Assembly: GCF_025567365.1 (NCBI RefSeq)
Contig: NZ_JAOQJG010000004.1
Location: 186,001-250,000 of the forward strand
Reading direction: 5' to 3'
From: Anaerostipes amylophilus
Lineage (GTDB): Bacteria > Bacillota > Clostridia > Lachnospirales > Lachnospiraceae
Length of the DNA stretch: 64,000 nt
Of this stretch, positions 1 to 8,672 are shown in pieces. Position 1 is the stretch's first letter, and each line of letters starts with the position of its first letter. The translations under genes were made by a program, and so were the position numbers. The notes beneath the pieces are model-generated. The model was not told where the DNA came from and did not search any database. It saw nothing but the letters and a program-made list of their open reading frames with translations.

Positions 1-5
1 CGGAG

Positions 6-1076
6 ATGAACAGTTACGACGCAGATATTTATACTGCAGAAGATGTGAAGGAAGCATTGGCAGCCGAAACTTGTTCTGTTGATAATTTTAAAGCATTATT
101 ATCACCAGCAGCACTACCGTTCTTAGAGGAGATCGCACAGAAAGCACAGAAAGAGACAAGAAAACATTTTGGAAATTCTGTAGCAATCTTTACTCCATTA
201 TATATAGCAAACTACTGTGAAAATTATTGTGTTTATTGTGGATTTAACTGTCACAATAAGATCAAACGTGCACAGCTTAATTATGAAGAGATTGAAAAAG
301 AAATGCAGGCGATCGCAGCGACAGGACTGGAAGAAGTTCTGATCTTAACAGGAGAAAGTCCTAACAAATCAAGTGTGGAATATATCGGAGAAGCATGTAA
401 GATCGCGAAGAAATATTTTAAACTGATCGGTCTTGAAGTATATCCAATGGATTCTAAAGATTATGCATATCTGCATGAATGTGGGGCAGATTTTGTTACA
501 GTCTTCCAGGAAACATATAATTCAGACAAATATAAGACACTGCATTTGGGTGGAAGAAAGAGAATCTTCCCATACCGTCTCAATGCTCAGGAACGCGCGA
601 TCATGGGTGGAATGAGAGGTGTCGGATTTGCTGCTCTCTTAGGATTGGATGATTTTAGAAAAGATGCACTGGCAACAGGAATGCATGCATATCTTTTACA
701 GAAAAAATATCCACATGCAGAAATCGCATTTTCATGTCCTAGATTACGTCCGATCATTAATAACGATAAGATCAATCCAAAAGATGTTCATGAACCACAG
801 CTTCTACAGATCATTTGTGCATATCGAATCTTTATGCCATTTGCAAGTATTACGATCTCAACACGTGAATGTGAAAGATTCCGTGACAACATCATTCAGA
901 TCGCAGCGACAAAGATTTCAGCAGGAGTAAATGTTGGAATCGGAGGACACAGTCAGGAAGAAGAAAAAGGTGATGAGCAGTTTGAGATCAGTGACGGAAG
1001 ATCAGTCGATGAAATTTATCATATGATAGAGGACAATGGTATGCAGCCGGTTATGACAGATTATATTTACGTATAA
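6..1076 (+). CDS. thiH: 2-iminoacetate synthase ThiH (radical SAM tyrosine lyase)
   Basis: Radical SAM enzyme that cleaves tyrosine to dehydroglycine (2-iminoacetate) for the thiazole moiety of thiamine. The cluster motif CxxxCxxC is visible as CENYCVYC (C71, C75, C78), followed by TGES and a ThiH-type C-terminus ending in DYIYV. The 356 residues are slightly short for the family, and the only ribosome-site-like bases (CGGAG) touch the ATG directly. The reading frame is open to the window edge, so the true start may lie upstream. No other thi gene is adjacent; a TenI-like gene lies at 34.4 kb. Confidence 0.93.
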   Translation: MNSYDADIYTAEDVKEALAAETCSVDNFKALLSPAALPFLEEIAQKAQKETRKHFGNSVAIFTPLYIANYCENYCVYCGFNCHNKIKRAQLNYEEIEKEMQAIAATGLEEVLILTGESPNKSSVEYIGEACKIAKKYFKLIGLEVYPMDSKDYAYLHECGADFVTVFQETYNSDKYKTLHLGGRKRIFPYRLNAQERAIMGGMRGVGFAALLGLDDFRKDALATGMHAYLLQKKYPHAEIAFSCPRLRPIINNDKINPKDVHEPQLLQIICAYRIFMPFASITISTRECERFRDNIIQIAATKISAGVNVGIGGHSQEEEKGDEQFEISDGRSVDEIYHMIEDNGMQPVMTDYIYV

Positions 1077-1122
1077 AGATTTTCGTGTTACGATAAAGAA
1101 AAAACAGATGAGGTGACTGAAA

Positions 1123-1782
1123 ATGGAATATCAAGGAATTATTTTTGATTTCAACGGAACATTATTTTTTGATAATGATAAACATGTGAAAGCGTGGAAT
1201 GAGATTTCTAAGATCTTACGTGGAAAAGAAATCACATTGGAAGAACTTCACACGAAATTAAACGGAACACCGAATATACAAAATATTTTATATTTTACAG
1301 ATGGAAAAGCAACAAAAGAAGATCAGAAAAAATATTCTCAAAAAAAAGAAGAATATTATCGCAAATTCTGCAAAGAAGATAAAGACAGTTTTCATCTGGT
1401 CGATGGTGTATGTGAATTCTTTGATTATTTAAAAGAAAAAGGTATTCCATTTACGATCGCGAGTGCTTCAATTAAAGAAAATATTGATTTCTTTATCGAA
1501 TCATTTGGACTAGATCGCTGGATCAAGCCGGAAGATATCATTTATGATGATGGAACTTATGAAAATAAGATCGCAATGTTTCACAAGGCAGCGGATGTGA
1601 TCGGTGTCGATATGAAAGATATCAGAATTTATGAAGATTCTAATTCAGGACTTAAAAATGCATATGATGCCGGATGCAGACAGATTGTTGCAATCTGTGA
1701 CAAAGAAAAGGAAGAAGAATTCTTAAAACGTCCGGGAGTGATAAAGACAATGCAAGATTTTTCTTTCGCAAAAGAATTGTAA
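1123..1782 (+). CDS. HAD-superfamily hydrolase, beta-phosphoglucomutase-like
   Basis: Soluble 219-residue HAD phosphatase or mutase with an alpha-helical cap. Motif I is DFNGTL (D9), so the usual second aspartate (DxD) is Asn11. Motif II serine lies in IASAS, and motif IV is EDSNSG followed by an AYDAG helix, as in the beta-phosphoglucomutase and YniC branch. A GAGGTG ribosome site precedes ATG 1123. It stands between thiH and the pyr operon and is closed by its own terminator. The substrate cannot be told from sequence, and the missing acid/base Asp makes ordinary phosphatase activity less certain. Confidence 0.85.
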   Translation: MEYQGIIFDFNGTLFFDNDKHVKAWNEISKILRGKEITLEELHTKLNGTPNIQNILYFTDGKATKEDQKKYSQKKEEYYRKFCKEDKDSFHLVDGVCEFFDYLKEKGIPFTIASASIKENIDFFIESFGLDRWIKPEDIIYDDGTYENKIAMFHKAADVIGVDMKDIRIYEDSNSGLKNAYDAGCRQIVAICDKEKEEEFLKRPGVIKTMQDFSFAKEL

Positions 1783-1803
1783 TACAAATTTAAAATTGAT
1801 TTT

Positions 1804-1835
1804 AGGGAGTTTCATAGACGAAACTCCCTTTTTGT
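1804..1835 (+). terminator. Rho-independent terminator after the HAD gene
   Basis: Ten-base stem AGGGAGTTTC / GAAACTCCCT (1804-1813 and 1820-1829) with loop ATAGAC and a following T-run. It separates the HAD gene from the pyr operon. Confidence 0.88.
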
Positions 1836-1857
1836 GATAAGATAAATTGAATATACC

Positions 1858-1890
1858 TTAACTACTATAGTAAGGAAAGGTATAACCTTT
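1858..1890 (+). promoter_or_regulatory. Promoter of the pyr operon with a palindrome over the -10
   Basis: TTAACT (1858-1863), 17-base spacer, TATAAC (1881-1886). The -10 sits inside the palindrome AAAGGT-ATA-ACCTTT (1876-1890). A second inverted repeat pairs TATACCTT (1852-1859) with AAGGTATA (1877-1884). The leader to the pyrF start would be only about 30 bases, too short for a PyrR-type attenuator, so a DNA-binding repressor is the likelier use of the palindrome. That role is inference. Confidence 0.55.
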
Positions 1891-1925
1891 TGAAATATAA
1901 AAATAAAGATATAAAGGAGAGTTCG

Positions 1926-2849
1926 ATGATCAATCAGTTAGTAAACAATATTAAGAAATTAGATGCACCTATTGTTGTTGGATTAGATCCAATGCTTGAT
2001 TATGTACCAGAGTATATCAAGAAAGCAGCATTTGCTGAGTATGGGGAGACTTTAGAAGGAGCGGCAGAAGCAATCTGGCAGTATAACAAAGGAATTATTG
2101 ATGCTACATATGATCTGATTCCAGCAGTGAAACCACAGATCGCTATGTATGAACAGTTTGGAGTTCCAGGACTTGTTGCATTTAACAAGACTTGTGAATA
2201 TGCAAAGAGCAAAGGTCTTGTGATCATCGGAGATATCAAACGTGGAGATATTGGATCAACATCCAAGGCATATGCGGTTGGACATGTAGGAAAGGTTGCA
2301 GTTGGAAGCAAGACATATAGTGGATTCTGTGAAGATTTCGTAACAGTCAATCCATATCTTGGAAGTGATGGAATCCGTCCATTTATGGAAGTATGCAAGG
2401 AAGAGAAAAAAGGAATGTTTATCTTAGTTAAGACGTCTAACCCATCCAGTGGAGAATTTCAGGATCAGCAGATCGATGGTAAACCATTATATGAGATGGT
2501 AGCAGAGAAAGTCGCTGCTTGGGGAGATGAACTTATGGGAGACTCTTACAGCTATGTCGGAGCTGTTGTTGGAGCAACATATCCTAAGATGGGAGAAGTC
2601 TTAAGAAAGATCATGCCAAAATCATACATTTTAGTTCCAGGATACGGAGCACAGGGTGGTCAGGCAAAAGATCTTGCACCATTCTTTAACGAAGATGGAT
2701 TAGGTGCGATCATCAACTCTTCCAGAGGAATCATCTGTGCATATAAGCAGGATGCATATAGTCAGTTTGGAGAAGAAAATTACGCCGATGCATCAAGACA
2801 GGCTGTGCTTGATATGAAAGAAGATTTAAAACAGGCTTGGGTAAAATAA
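1926..2849 (+). CDS. pyrF: Orotidine 5'-phosphate decarboxylase
   Basis: Last step of UMP synthesis: decarboxylates OMP. The long (subfamily 2) form, 307 residues, with the catalytic Lys-Asp network in GDIKRGDIG (D103, K105, D108) and the phosphate loop GYGAQGG near the C-terminus. ATG 1926 is chosen because AAAGGAGAG precedes it; the longer frame from 1890 has no ribosome site and would begin in the promoter. First gene of the pyrF-pyrK-pyrD-CBS-pyrE operon. Confidence 0.95.
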   Translation: MINQLVNNIKKLDAPIVVGLDPMLDYVPEYIKKAAFAEYGETLEGAAEAIWQYNKGIIDATYDLIPAVKPQIAMYEQFGVPGLVAFNKTCEYAKSKGLVIIGDIKRGDIGSTSKAYAVGHVGKVAVGSKTYSGFCEDFVTVNPYLGSDGIRPFMEVCKEEKKGMFILVKTSNPSSGEFQDQQIDGKPLYEMVAEKVAAWGDELMGDSYSYVGAVVGATYPKMGEVLRKIMPKSYILVPGYGAQGGQAKDLAPFFNEDGLGAIINSSRGIICAYKQDAYSQFGEENYADASRQAVLDMKEDLKQAWVK

Positions 2850-2919
2850 ATAATTTCCCAATTATTTTGTGAGAAATTTTGTAAGGAAAGAAAACATCCA
2901 GATAAAGGAGAATTACAAG

Positions 2920-3687
2920 ATGAGTAAGAAACAGGTAATGGCAGAGATCATTCGTCATACATCTTTATCAGACGGAATCTTTGATATGACATTGAAAGCA
3001 GAAGAGATTGCAAAAGAAGCGAAAGCAGGACAGTTCATTTCTGTTTATTTAAATAATAAAAGCAAGATTCTTCCAAGACCGATCAGTATCTGTGGGATTG
3101 ATAAAGAAGCAGGAACTTTAAGGATCGTATACCGTACAGTTGGAGACGGAACCAAAGAGCTATCCGATTATAAAGAAGGCGAAACAGTGAAAATTTTAGG
3201 GCCTTTAGGAAATGGATTTACACAGAAAGATAAAAAAGCGATCTTGATCGGTGGAGGAATCGGAATTCCTCCAATGCTAGAGTTGATGAAACAGTTAGAT
3301 TGTGAGAAGACAGCGGTCTTAGGATATCGTGACAGCGATATGTTTTTAAAAGACGAATTTGAGGCAGTTGGAGATGTCGTGATTTCCACAGAAGATGGAT
3401 CTTATGGAACAAAAGGAAATGTTATCGATGCGATCAAAGAGCAGGGTGTCGAAGGAAGCATCATCTATGCATGCGGACCAACACCAATGCTTCGTGGAAT
3501 CAAGGCATATGCCGAAGAAATGGGAATCGAAGCACAGATTTCCATGGAAGAGAGAATGGCGTGTGGAATCGGTGCATGCTTAGCATGTGTGTGTAAGTCA
3601 AAAGACGTAGACTCTCATTCACATGTTCATAATAAACGTGTCTGCAAAGATGGACCAGTATTTGATGCCAGGGAGGTGGAACTATAA
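2920..3687 (+). CDS. pyrK: Dihydroorotate dehydrogenase B, electron-transfer subunit
   Basis: Carries electrons from PyrD FMN to NAD+ through FAD and a 2Fe-2S cluster. The 255-residue protein shows the FAD-binding RPIS (53-56), an NAD-binding GGGIGIPP (111-118) and a C-terminal cluster site with C215, C220, C223 and C242. ATG 2920 follows AAAGGAG; an in-frame start at 2869 lacks a ribosome site. Its stop overlaps the pyrD start by one base (TAATG), which implies coupled translation and equal subunit amounts. Confidence 0.95.
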   Translation: MSKKQVMAEIIRHTSLSDGIFDMTLKAEEIAKEAKAGQFISVYLNNKSKILPRPISICGIDKEAGTLRIVYRTVGDGTKELSDYKEGETVKILGPLGNGFTQKDKKAILIGGGIGIPPMLELMKQLDCEKTAVLGYRDSDMFLKDEFEAVGDVVISTEDGSYGTKGNVIDAIKEQGVEGSIIYACGPTPMLRGIKAYAEEMGIEAQISMEERMACGIGACLACVCKSKDVDSHSHVHNKRVCKDGPVFDAREVEL

Positions 3688-4589
3688 TGAATTTATCAGT
3701 TGATATTGCCGGAGTAACAATGAAGAACCCTGTCACAACTGGATCAGGAACTTTTGGTTCAGGTGAAGAATTCAGCGAATTTGTGGACCTTTCTAAATTA
3801 GGGGCAGTAACAACAAAGGGAGTTGCCAATGTCCCATGGCCAGGAAATCCAACACCAAGAGTGGCAGAAGTTTATGGTGGAATGTTAAATGCGATCGGGC
3901 TTCAGAATCCTGGAATCGATGTATTTGTAGAACGTGATGTCCCATATCTTAAGAAAGCAGGAGCAACGATCATAGTCAATGTTTGTGGAAAGTCAGAGAA
4001 AGATTATGTGGAAGTTGTAGAAAGACTTTCTGATGAACCGGTAGATCTGTTAGAGATCAATGTTTCCTGTCCGAATGTTAAAGAAGGCGGGATTGCTTTT
4101 GGACAGGATCCAAAAGCTTTATATGAGATTACAAAGGCGGTAAAAGCAAAGGCAAAACAGCCGATCATTATGAAGTTAAGTCCGAATGTCACAGATATCA
4201 CAGAGATGGCAAAGGCAGCGGTTGATGCTGGAAGTGATGCACTTTCACTGATCAATACATTAACAGGAATGAAGATCGATATTGAAAGACGCGATTTTGT
4301 TTTGGCCAACAAAACTGGTGGAATGTCAGGACCAGCGATCAAGCCAGTTGCTGTCCGTATGGTATATCAGGTTGCGAATGCAGTAGACGTACCGATCATT
4401 GGTATGGGTGGAATCGCAACAGCTGAGGATGCATTGGAATTTATCATGGCTGGTGCCACAGCAGTATCTGTAGGAACTGCAAACTTTATCAATCCAGCAA
4501 CGACACTTGAAGTTGTTGACGGAATTAAAGCTTATATGGAAAGACATCAGATCAATGATATCAATGAATTGATCGGATGTGTCAAATAG
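3687..4589 (+). CDS. pyrD: Dihydroorotate dehydrogenase B, catalytic subunit
   Basis: Oxidises dihydroorotate to orotate; class 1B enzyme that works with PyrK and uses NAD+. The 300 residues include the catalytic cysteine in NVSCPNVKEGG (C128), a flavin-contacting TKG (K44) and the phosphate-binding GMGGIATAEDALEF segment. A GGGAGGTGG ribosome site lies inside the end of pyrK. The cysteine base and neighbouring pyrK both mark class 1B rather than the membrane-bound class 2. Confidence 0.96.
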   Translation: MNLSVDIAGVTMKNPVTTGSGTFGSGEEFSEFVDLSKLGAVTTKGVANVPWPGNPTPRVAEVYGGMLNAIGLQNPGIDVFVERDVPYLKKAGATIIVNVCGKSEKDYVEVVERLSDEPVDLLEINVSCPNVKEGGIAFGQDPKALYEITKAVKAKAKQPIIMKLSPNVTDITEMAKAAVDAGSDALSLINTLTGMKIDIERRDFVLANKTGGMSGPAIKPVAVRMVYQVANAVDVPIIGMGGIATAEDALEFIMAGATAVSVGTANFINPATTLEVVDGIKAYMERHQINDINELIGCVK

Positions 4590-4611
4590 ATAAATAAAGG
4601 AGGATGAGGGT

Positions 4612-5028
4612 GTGAATATTTTATTTTTCCTGACTCCGAAAAGCGAGGTTGCATATATTCCTGCCAATGAAAGTTTGAGGCAGGCATTTGAAAAACTAAA
4701 ATATCACGGATATTCGGCGGTGCCGACATTAACCGATGATGGGAAATATGCAGGAACGATCACAGAAGGTGATGTATTACGTGCCATGGAATCTATGTGT
4801 CACTGGAATATATCAGAAGCTGAGAAAATCAAACTTCCAGATGTAAAAAGAAAGAGAAACATTCAGGCAGTGACGATCAGCACAGATATGGATGATCTTG
4901 TCGATGTAATCACAGACCAGAATTTTGTTCCGGTTATCGATGATCAGGAGAAATTTATTGGAATCGTGACAAGAAAAGATGTGATCCGTTTTTATTACGA
5001 TGAATACAGAAAACAAGTAAAGAATTAA
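4612..5028 (+). CDS. Stand-alone CBS-domain-pair protein inside the pyr operon
   Basis: A 138-residue protein made of two CBS motifs and nothing else: the first around residues 10-60 (ends GTITEGDVLRAM), the second around 80-130 (ends GIVTRKDVIRFY). CBS pairs bind adenine nucleotides, S-adenosylmethionine or other ligands and usually act as sensors. It starts with GTG 4612, eight bases after AAAGGAGG; no ATG alternative is near. It lies between pyrD and pyrE with gaps of about 22 bases, so it should be made with the pyrimidine enzymes. A regulatory role in nucleotide balance is inference. Confidence 0.85.
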   Translation: MNILFFLTPKSEVAYIPANESLRQAFEKLKYHGYSAVPTLTDDGKYAGTITEGDVLRAMESMCHWNISEAEKIKLPDVKRKRNIQAVTISTDMDDLVDVITDQNFVPVIDDQEKFIGIVTRKDVIRFYYDEYRKQVKN

Positions 5029-5052
5029 AAGATATGGAGGTTTCGATAGAAG

Positions 5053-5736
5053 ATGGAACAGTACAAGAAAGAATTTATTGAATTTATGGTAGAAAGTGAT
5101 GTATTAAAATTTGGAGAATTTACACTAAAGAGTGGAAGAAAATCTCCATTTTTTATGAATGCAGGAGCTTATGTAACAGGTTCTCAGTTAAAGAGACTTG
5201 GGGAATATTATGCAAAAGCAATTCATAGTACATATGGAGATGACTTTGATGTATTATTTGGACCTGCATACAAAGGAATTCCATTAGGAGTTGTCACTGC
5301 GATTGCATACAGTGAATTATATGGAAAAGAAGTACGTTACTGCTCTGATCGTAAAGAAGTAAAAGATCACGGAGCAGACAAGGGAAGTTTCCTTGGAAGT
5401 GAATTAAAAGATGGTGATCGTGTGATCATGATCGAAGACGTTACAACATCAGGAAAATCTATGGAAGAAACAGTTCCAAAAGTAAAAGGAGCTGCAGATG
5501 TTGAAATCGTTGGATTAATGGTATCCTTAAATCGAATGGAAATCGGAAAAGGCGGAGAAAAATGCGCACTTGATGAAATAAAAGAATTATATGGATTTGA
5601 TACAGCAGCGATCGTTGATATGGATGAAGTTGTAGAATGTTTATATAACAAAGAGTGTAAAGGAAAAGTTGTGATTGATGATACATTAAAAGCAGCAATT
5701 GACGCATACTATGAACAGTATGGCGCAAAACATTAA
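5053..5736 (+). CDS. pyrE: Orotate phosphoribosyltransferase
   Basis: Joins orotate to PRPP to give OMP. The PRPP-binding signature VIMIEDVTTSGKS spans residues 124-136, and the catalytic loop lies around KEVKDHG (101-107). At 227 residues it matches the common bacterial length. Preceded by GGAGG at about 5037. Final enzyme gene of the pyr operon; the stop is almost directly followed by the VanZ-like gene. Confidence 0.95.
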   Translation: MEQYKKEFIEFMVESDVLKFGEFTLKSGRKSPFFMNAGAYVTGSQLKRLGEYYAKAIHSTYGDDFDVLFGPAYKGIPLGVVTAIAYSELYGKEVRYCSDRKEVKDHGADKGSFLGSELKDGDRVIMIEDVTTSGKSMEETVPKVKGAADVEIVGLMVSLNRMEIGKGGEKCALDEIKELYGFDTAAIVDMDEVVECLYNKECKGKVVIDDTLKAAIDAYYEQYGAKH

Positions 5737-5747
5737 GGATGGTTCTT

Positions 5748-6224
5748 GTGACGGTTGAGAAAAAGAAGTTGGCCAGACGAGGAGTAAAAATATTATTTTA
5801 TCTTTATATTGTAGTTATATTTTATTTTGTATTATTAAGTGAACGATATGGGAGGAGTACAGGATATGACACCTCCCACGTAAACTTAGTGTTGTTTAAG
5901 GAAATCAATCGGTTTTGGAGATATAGACATTTGTTATCTACTGAAGCAGTTGTAACGAATCTGTTTGGAAATATTTTTGCATTTAGTCCATTTGGATTTA
6001 TGATACCAATTGTGATCAATAAGAAGAAAGCTTTTTTTCGTGCAGTATTTGCAACATTTTTCTTCAGTTTATTGATCGAAACAAGCCAGCTGATCATGAA
6101 AGTAGGGGTTTTTGATGTCGATGATCTATTAATGAATACGATTGGAGGACTGATCGGGTACATTGGGTATAGGATCATGGTTGCAATATATGATGTATAT
6201 GACAGAAAGAGGGCGGCAAAATGA
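5748..6224 (+). CDS. VanZ-family membrane protein
   Basis: A small integral membrane protein (about 158 residues) with roughly four hydrophobic segments and the VanZ-type pairs NLFGNIFAFSPFGF in the middle and ETSQLI...DVDDLLMNTIGGLIGY near the end. VanZ relatives are linked to low-level teicoplanin resistance in enterococci, but most have no known role. GTG 5748 is preferred because AAGGA lies eight bases upstream; ATG 5739 overlaps that site. It follows pyrE by about 11 bases and overlaps the next gene by four bases, so it is cotranscribed. Confidence 0.8.
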   Translation: MTVEKKKLARRGVKILFYLYIVVIFYFVLLSERYGRSTGYDTSHVNLVLFKEINRFWRYRHLLSTEAVVTNLFGNIFAFSPFGFMIPIVINKKKAFFRAVFATFFFSLLIETSQLIMKVGVFDVDDLLMNTIGGLIGYIGYRIMVAIYDVYDRKRAAK

Positions 6225-6559
6225 AGAGAAACAGAAGAAAAACATTTGCGTATCGTCCATCTGACAGAATTGTTTCGCGGGAATCTATCATTTCCGTGGT
6301 TTTAGGAGCAGCAGGAATTTTGGGATATTACCTGCTGCTTTTAGGTTCTGTAAAAACAGGTGGAACAAGTGGAGTATTAAGCGGAGCAATCGGATGGATT
6401 CTGACAGCACTAGCAGCACTGGGATTGTATCTTGGAGTGCGTAGCATGGAAAACACAGCGGCAGTAATGAAATGGAAGATCATAGGCTTGGTATGCAATG
6501 GAATCGTACTAGCAGTTTCTATCATTGTTTTTGTGATCGGACTTATCACAATGATCTGA
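6221..6559 (+). CDS. Small conserved membrane protein, function unknown
   Basis: A 112-residue protein with a basic N-terminus (MKRNRRK) and three predicted membrane helices at about 22-42, 50-71 and 85-110. Its layout recalls a Lachnospiraceae family I associate with DUF6142, but I am not sure. The ATG overlaps the VanZ-like stop (ATGA), so the two are translationally coupled. No catalytic motif is visible. Confidence 0.7.
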   Translation: MKRNRRKTFAYRPSDRIVSRESIISVVLGAAGILGYYLLLLGSVKTGGTSGVLSGAIGWILTALAALGLYLGVRSMENTAAVMKWKIIGLVCNGIVLAVSIIVFVIGLITMI

Positions 6560-6581
6560 CAAAATGAAAGGAAGAAAGAAC

Positions 6582-8594
6582 TTGAATACGATGTTATCAG
6601 AAAGACATGAATTAAATAAGATCGCATTATCAGAATTAAAGAAAGATGTAGAAAAGACAAGACAGTTTTCTTCATATTTTTCCAAGATGGCAGATCTATT
6701 ATTATTTTTAAATGAGATTTATGATACAAAAGAAAAATCTTTAGAGCAGTTGAAACAGTGGAATAAGATTTGGTATGAAGAAGTTTCACCAGAGAAATAT
6801 GTAGATAGTTTGGGAAATCCAGCATTTTGTGTACAGGAATACGGAAAAGATTATGGACAGATTTTTTCATTTTTATATACAGAGATGCGGAGTGGATTTA
6901 TTTATGCTATTGAGGGAAGACTGTTTGATCTAGTGATCAACAATGAATTATTTTTGGAAATCAGTAATTTGTTTCTGGCAGGGGAAGAACATCCACAGCA
7001 GATCAAAAATATTATTTTTGATCATATGAGAGATTACAGTGAAGATGTTTATGAGTACAGAGTGAGAGAACAATTAGATCCAGAATTGAATTTTGCAACA
7101 AAGATCGTGATGGAATCAGATTTAAGCAATCCAGATATTTTATATCAGTATGGAGAGTATATTTCTAAGAATGAAATTGATATGTTGAAGTTTTTAAATA
7201 AACTGCCAAGGGAAGAAATTACAGCAATGGCAAAGACATATGTGGATGGATTTCATGAAGGATTTATCGTTAATAATATTGATATGAGTCAAAAAAGAAG
7301 TGTAAATATCCGTTATACGATCGGGTTTGAACCAGTTGTAAGAGAAGCAGTTCGATTATTCGCAGAGATCGGCCTTGCACCGATCATATATCGCTGTGGT
7401 AAATCTGTTCTTACACGGGGATTGAATAAGATTGGTTATATTTCATCATCTCCAAACCCACAGTATGAATATGATCATAGATATGATCAGGCAGTTTTCT
7501 TTGATAATCGATTTATGAAACATAAGTTAGAATGTTATCACAATGCGTATGAACGTTACAAAGAAGAAGCTTATGTGTTCGCAGGACCAGCCTGCATGGA
7601 AACATTTGGTGAAACACCATTTTTACCTGAGAATAAAGAAGAAAATTTAAAATTAACCAAGAAACAGCAGGAGCTTTCTGTAGAATTCCAGATCAAAGCA
7701 TCCGAGATCATGAACCAGTATATCAAACCAGAACAGAGAAGTTTTACGATCATAGCATATCCGATTCCAGAGATTGGAGATAGGTTTGAAGAGATTTTTC
7801 GTGAAGTGGTAAAAGTAAATACACTGGATAAAGATAAATACAGAAAGATTCAGCAACATTTGATCGACACGCTGGATCAGGCGGTAGAAGTCCACATCAA
7901 AGGTAAGGGAGAAAATAAAACAGACCTTTATGTGGCAATGCATGAAATGGGTAATCCATCCAAAGAGACAAATTTTGAAAATTGCCTTGCAGATGTGAAC
8001 ATTCCAGTTGGAGAGGTATTTACATCGCCGAAATTAACAGGAACCAATGGCGTATTGCATGTTGGAGAAGTTTATTTAAATGACCTTAAATTTGTGGATC
8101 TTGAAATTACTTTTAAAGACGGAATGATTTCTGAATACACTTGCAAAAATTTTGAGACAGAAAAAGAAAATAAAGCATTTATTAAAGAAAATCTGTTATA
8201 TAACAGAGATACGCTTCCAATGGGTGAGTTTGCGATTGGAACGAATACAACAGCCTATGTGATGGCAAAGAAATATGATATTTTATATCAACTTCCGATT
8301 CTGATCGTTGAGAAGATGGGACCTCATTTTGCAGTAGGAGATACATGTTATAGTCATTGTGAAGAGACAGAAGTCCACAATCCAGATGGAAAAGAAATTG
8401 TTGCAAAGTATAATGAATGCTCCAAAGAAGGAGAGTATTTTCAGTGTCATACAGATATCACGATTCCATATGAAGAATTGGATTCGATCTGTGCGATCAC
8501 TCTTGGAGGGGATGAAATTTTACTTATAAAAGATGGTAAATTTGTGCTTTTTGGTACAGAAACATTAAATGAACCATTGACGGAGATCGACTAA
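6582..8594 (+). CDS. M29-family metallo-aminopeptidase with a long N-terminal extension
   Basis: The C-terminal part carries the full metal and catalytic set of the M29 (AmpS/PepT) family: glutamates in PVGEVF (E478) and GEFAIG (E549), then HFAVGDTCYSH (H582, Tyr about 590) and HTD (H623, D625). Known M29 enzymes are about 410 residues; here about 225 extra residues precede that domain and match nothing I recognise. TTG 6582 is chosen because AAAGGAAG lies about seven bases upstream; ATG 6564 has no ribosome site and ATG 6591 is the alternative. Likely a cytosolic broad-specificity aminopeptidase recycling peptides. Confidence 0.83.
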   Translation: MNTMLSERHELNKIALSELKKDVEKTRQFSSYFSKMADLLLFLNEIYDTKEKSLEQLKQWNKIWYEEVSPEKYVDSLGNPAFCVQEYGKDYGQIFSFLYTEMRSGFIYAIEGRLFDLVINNELFLEISNLFLAGEEHPQQIKNIIFDHMRDYSEDVYEYRVREQLDPELNFATKIVMESDLSNPDILYQYGEYISKNEIDMLKFLNKLPREEITAMAKTYVDGFHEGFIVNNIDMSQKRSVNIRYTIGFEPVVREAVRLFAEIGLAPIIYRCGKSVLTRGLNKIGYISSSPNPQYEYDHRYDQAVFFDNRFMKHKLECYHNAYERYKEEAYVFAGPACMETFGETPFLPENKEENLKLTKKQQELSVEFQIKASEIMNQYIKPEQRSFTIIAYPIPEIGDRFEEIFREVVKVNTLDKDKYRKIQQHLIDTLDQAVEVHIKGKGENKTDLYVAMHEMGNPSKETNFENCLADVNIPVGEVFTSPKLTGTNGVLHVGEVYLNDLKFVDLEITFKDGMISEYTCKNFETEKENKAFIKENLLYNRDTLPMGEFAIGTNTTAYVMAKKYDILYQLPILIVEKMGPHFAVGDTCYSHCEETEVHNPDGKEIVAKYNECSKEGEYFQCHTDITIPYEELDSICAITLGGDEILLIKDGKFVLFGTETLNEPLTEID

Positions 8595-8672
8595 ATCAGT
8601 ACAATGATAAGAAAGATAAATTCCTGTAAGGGTAATATTATTGTTAATTTCATAAGATAAGGAGAAAGAAAC

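Noticed and set aside
1891..1925. A PyrR-binding attenuator before pyrF
   Set aside because: The leader is too short to hold an anti-antiterminator, antiterminator and terminator.
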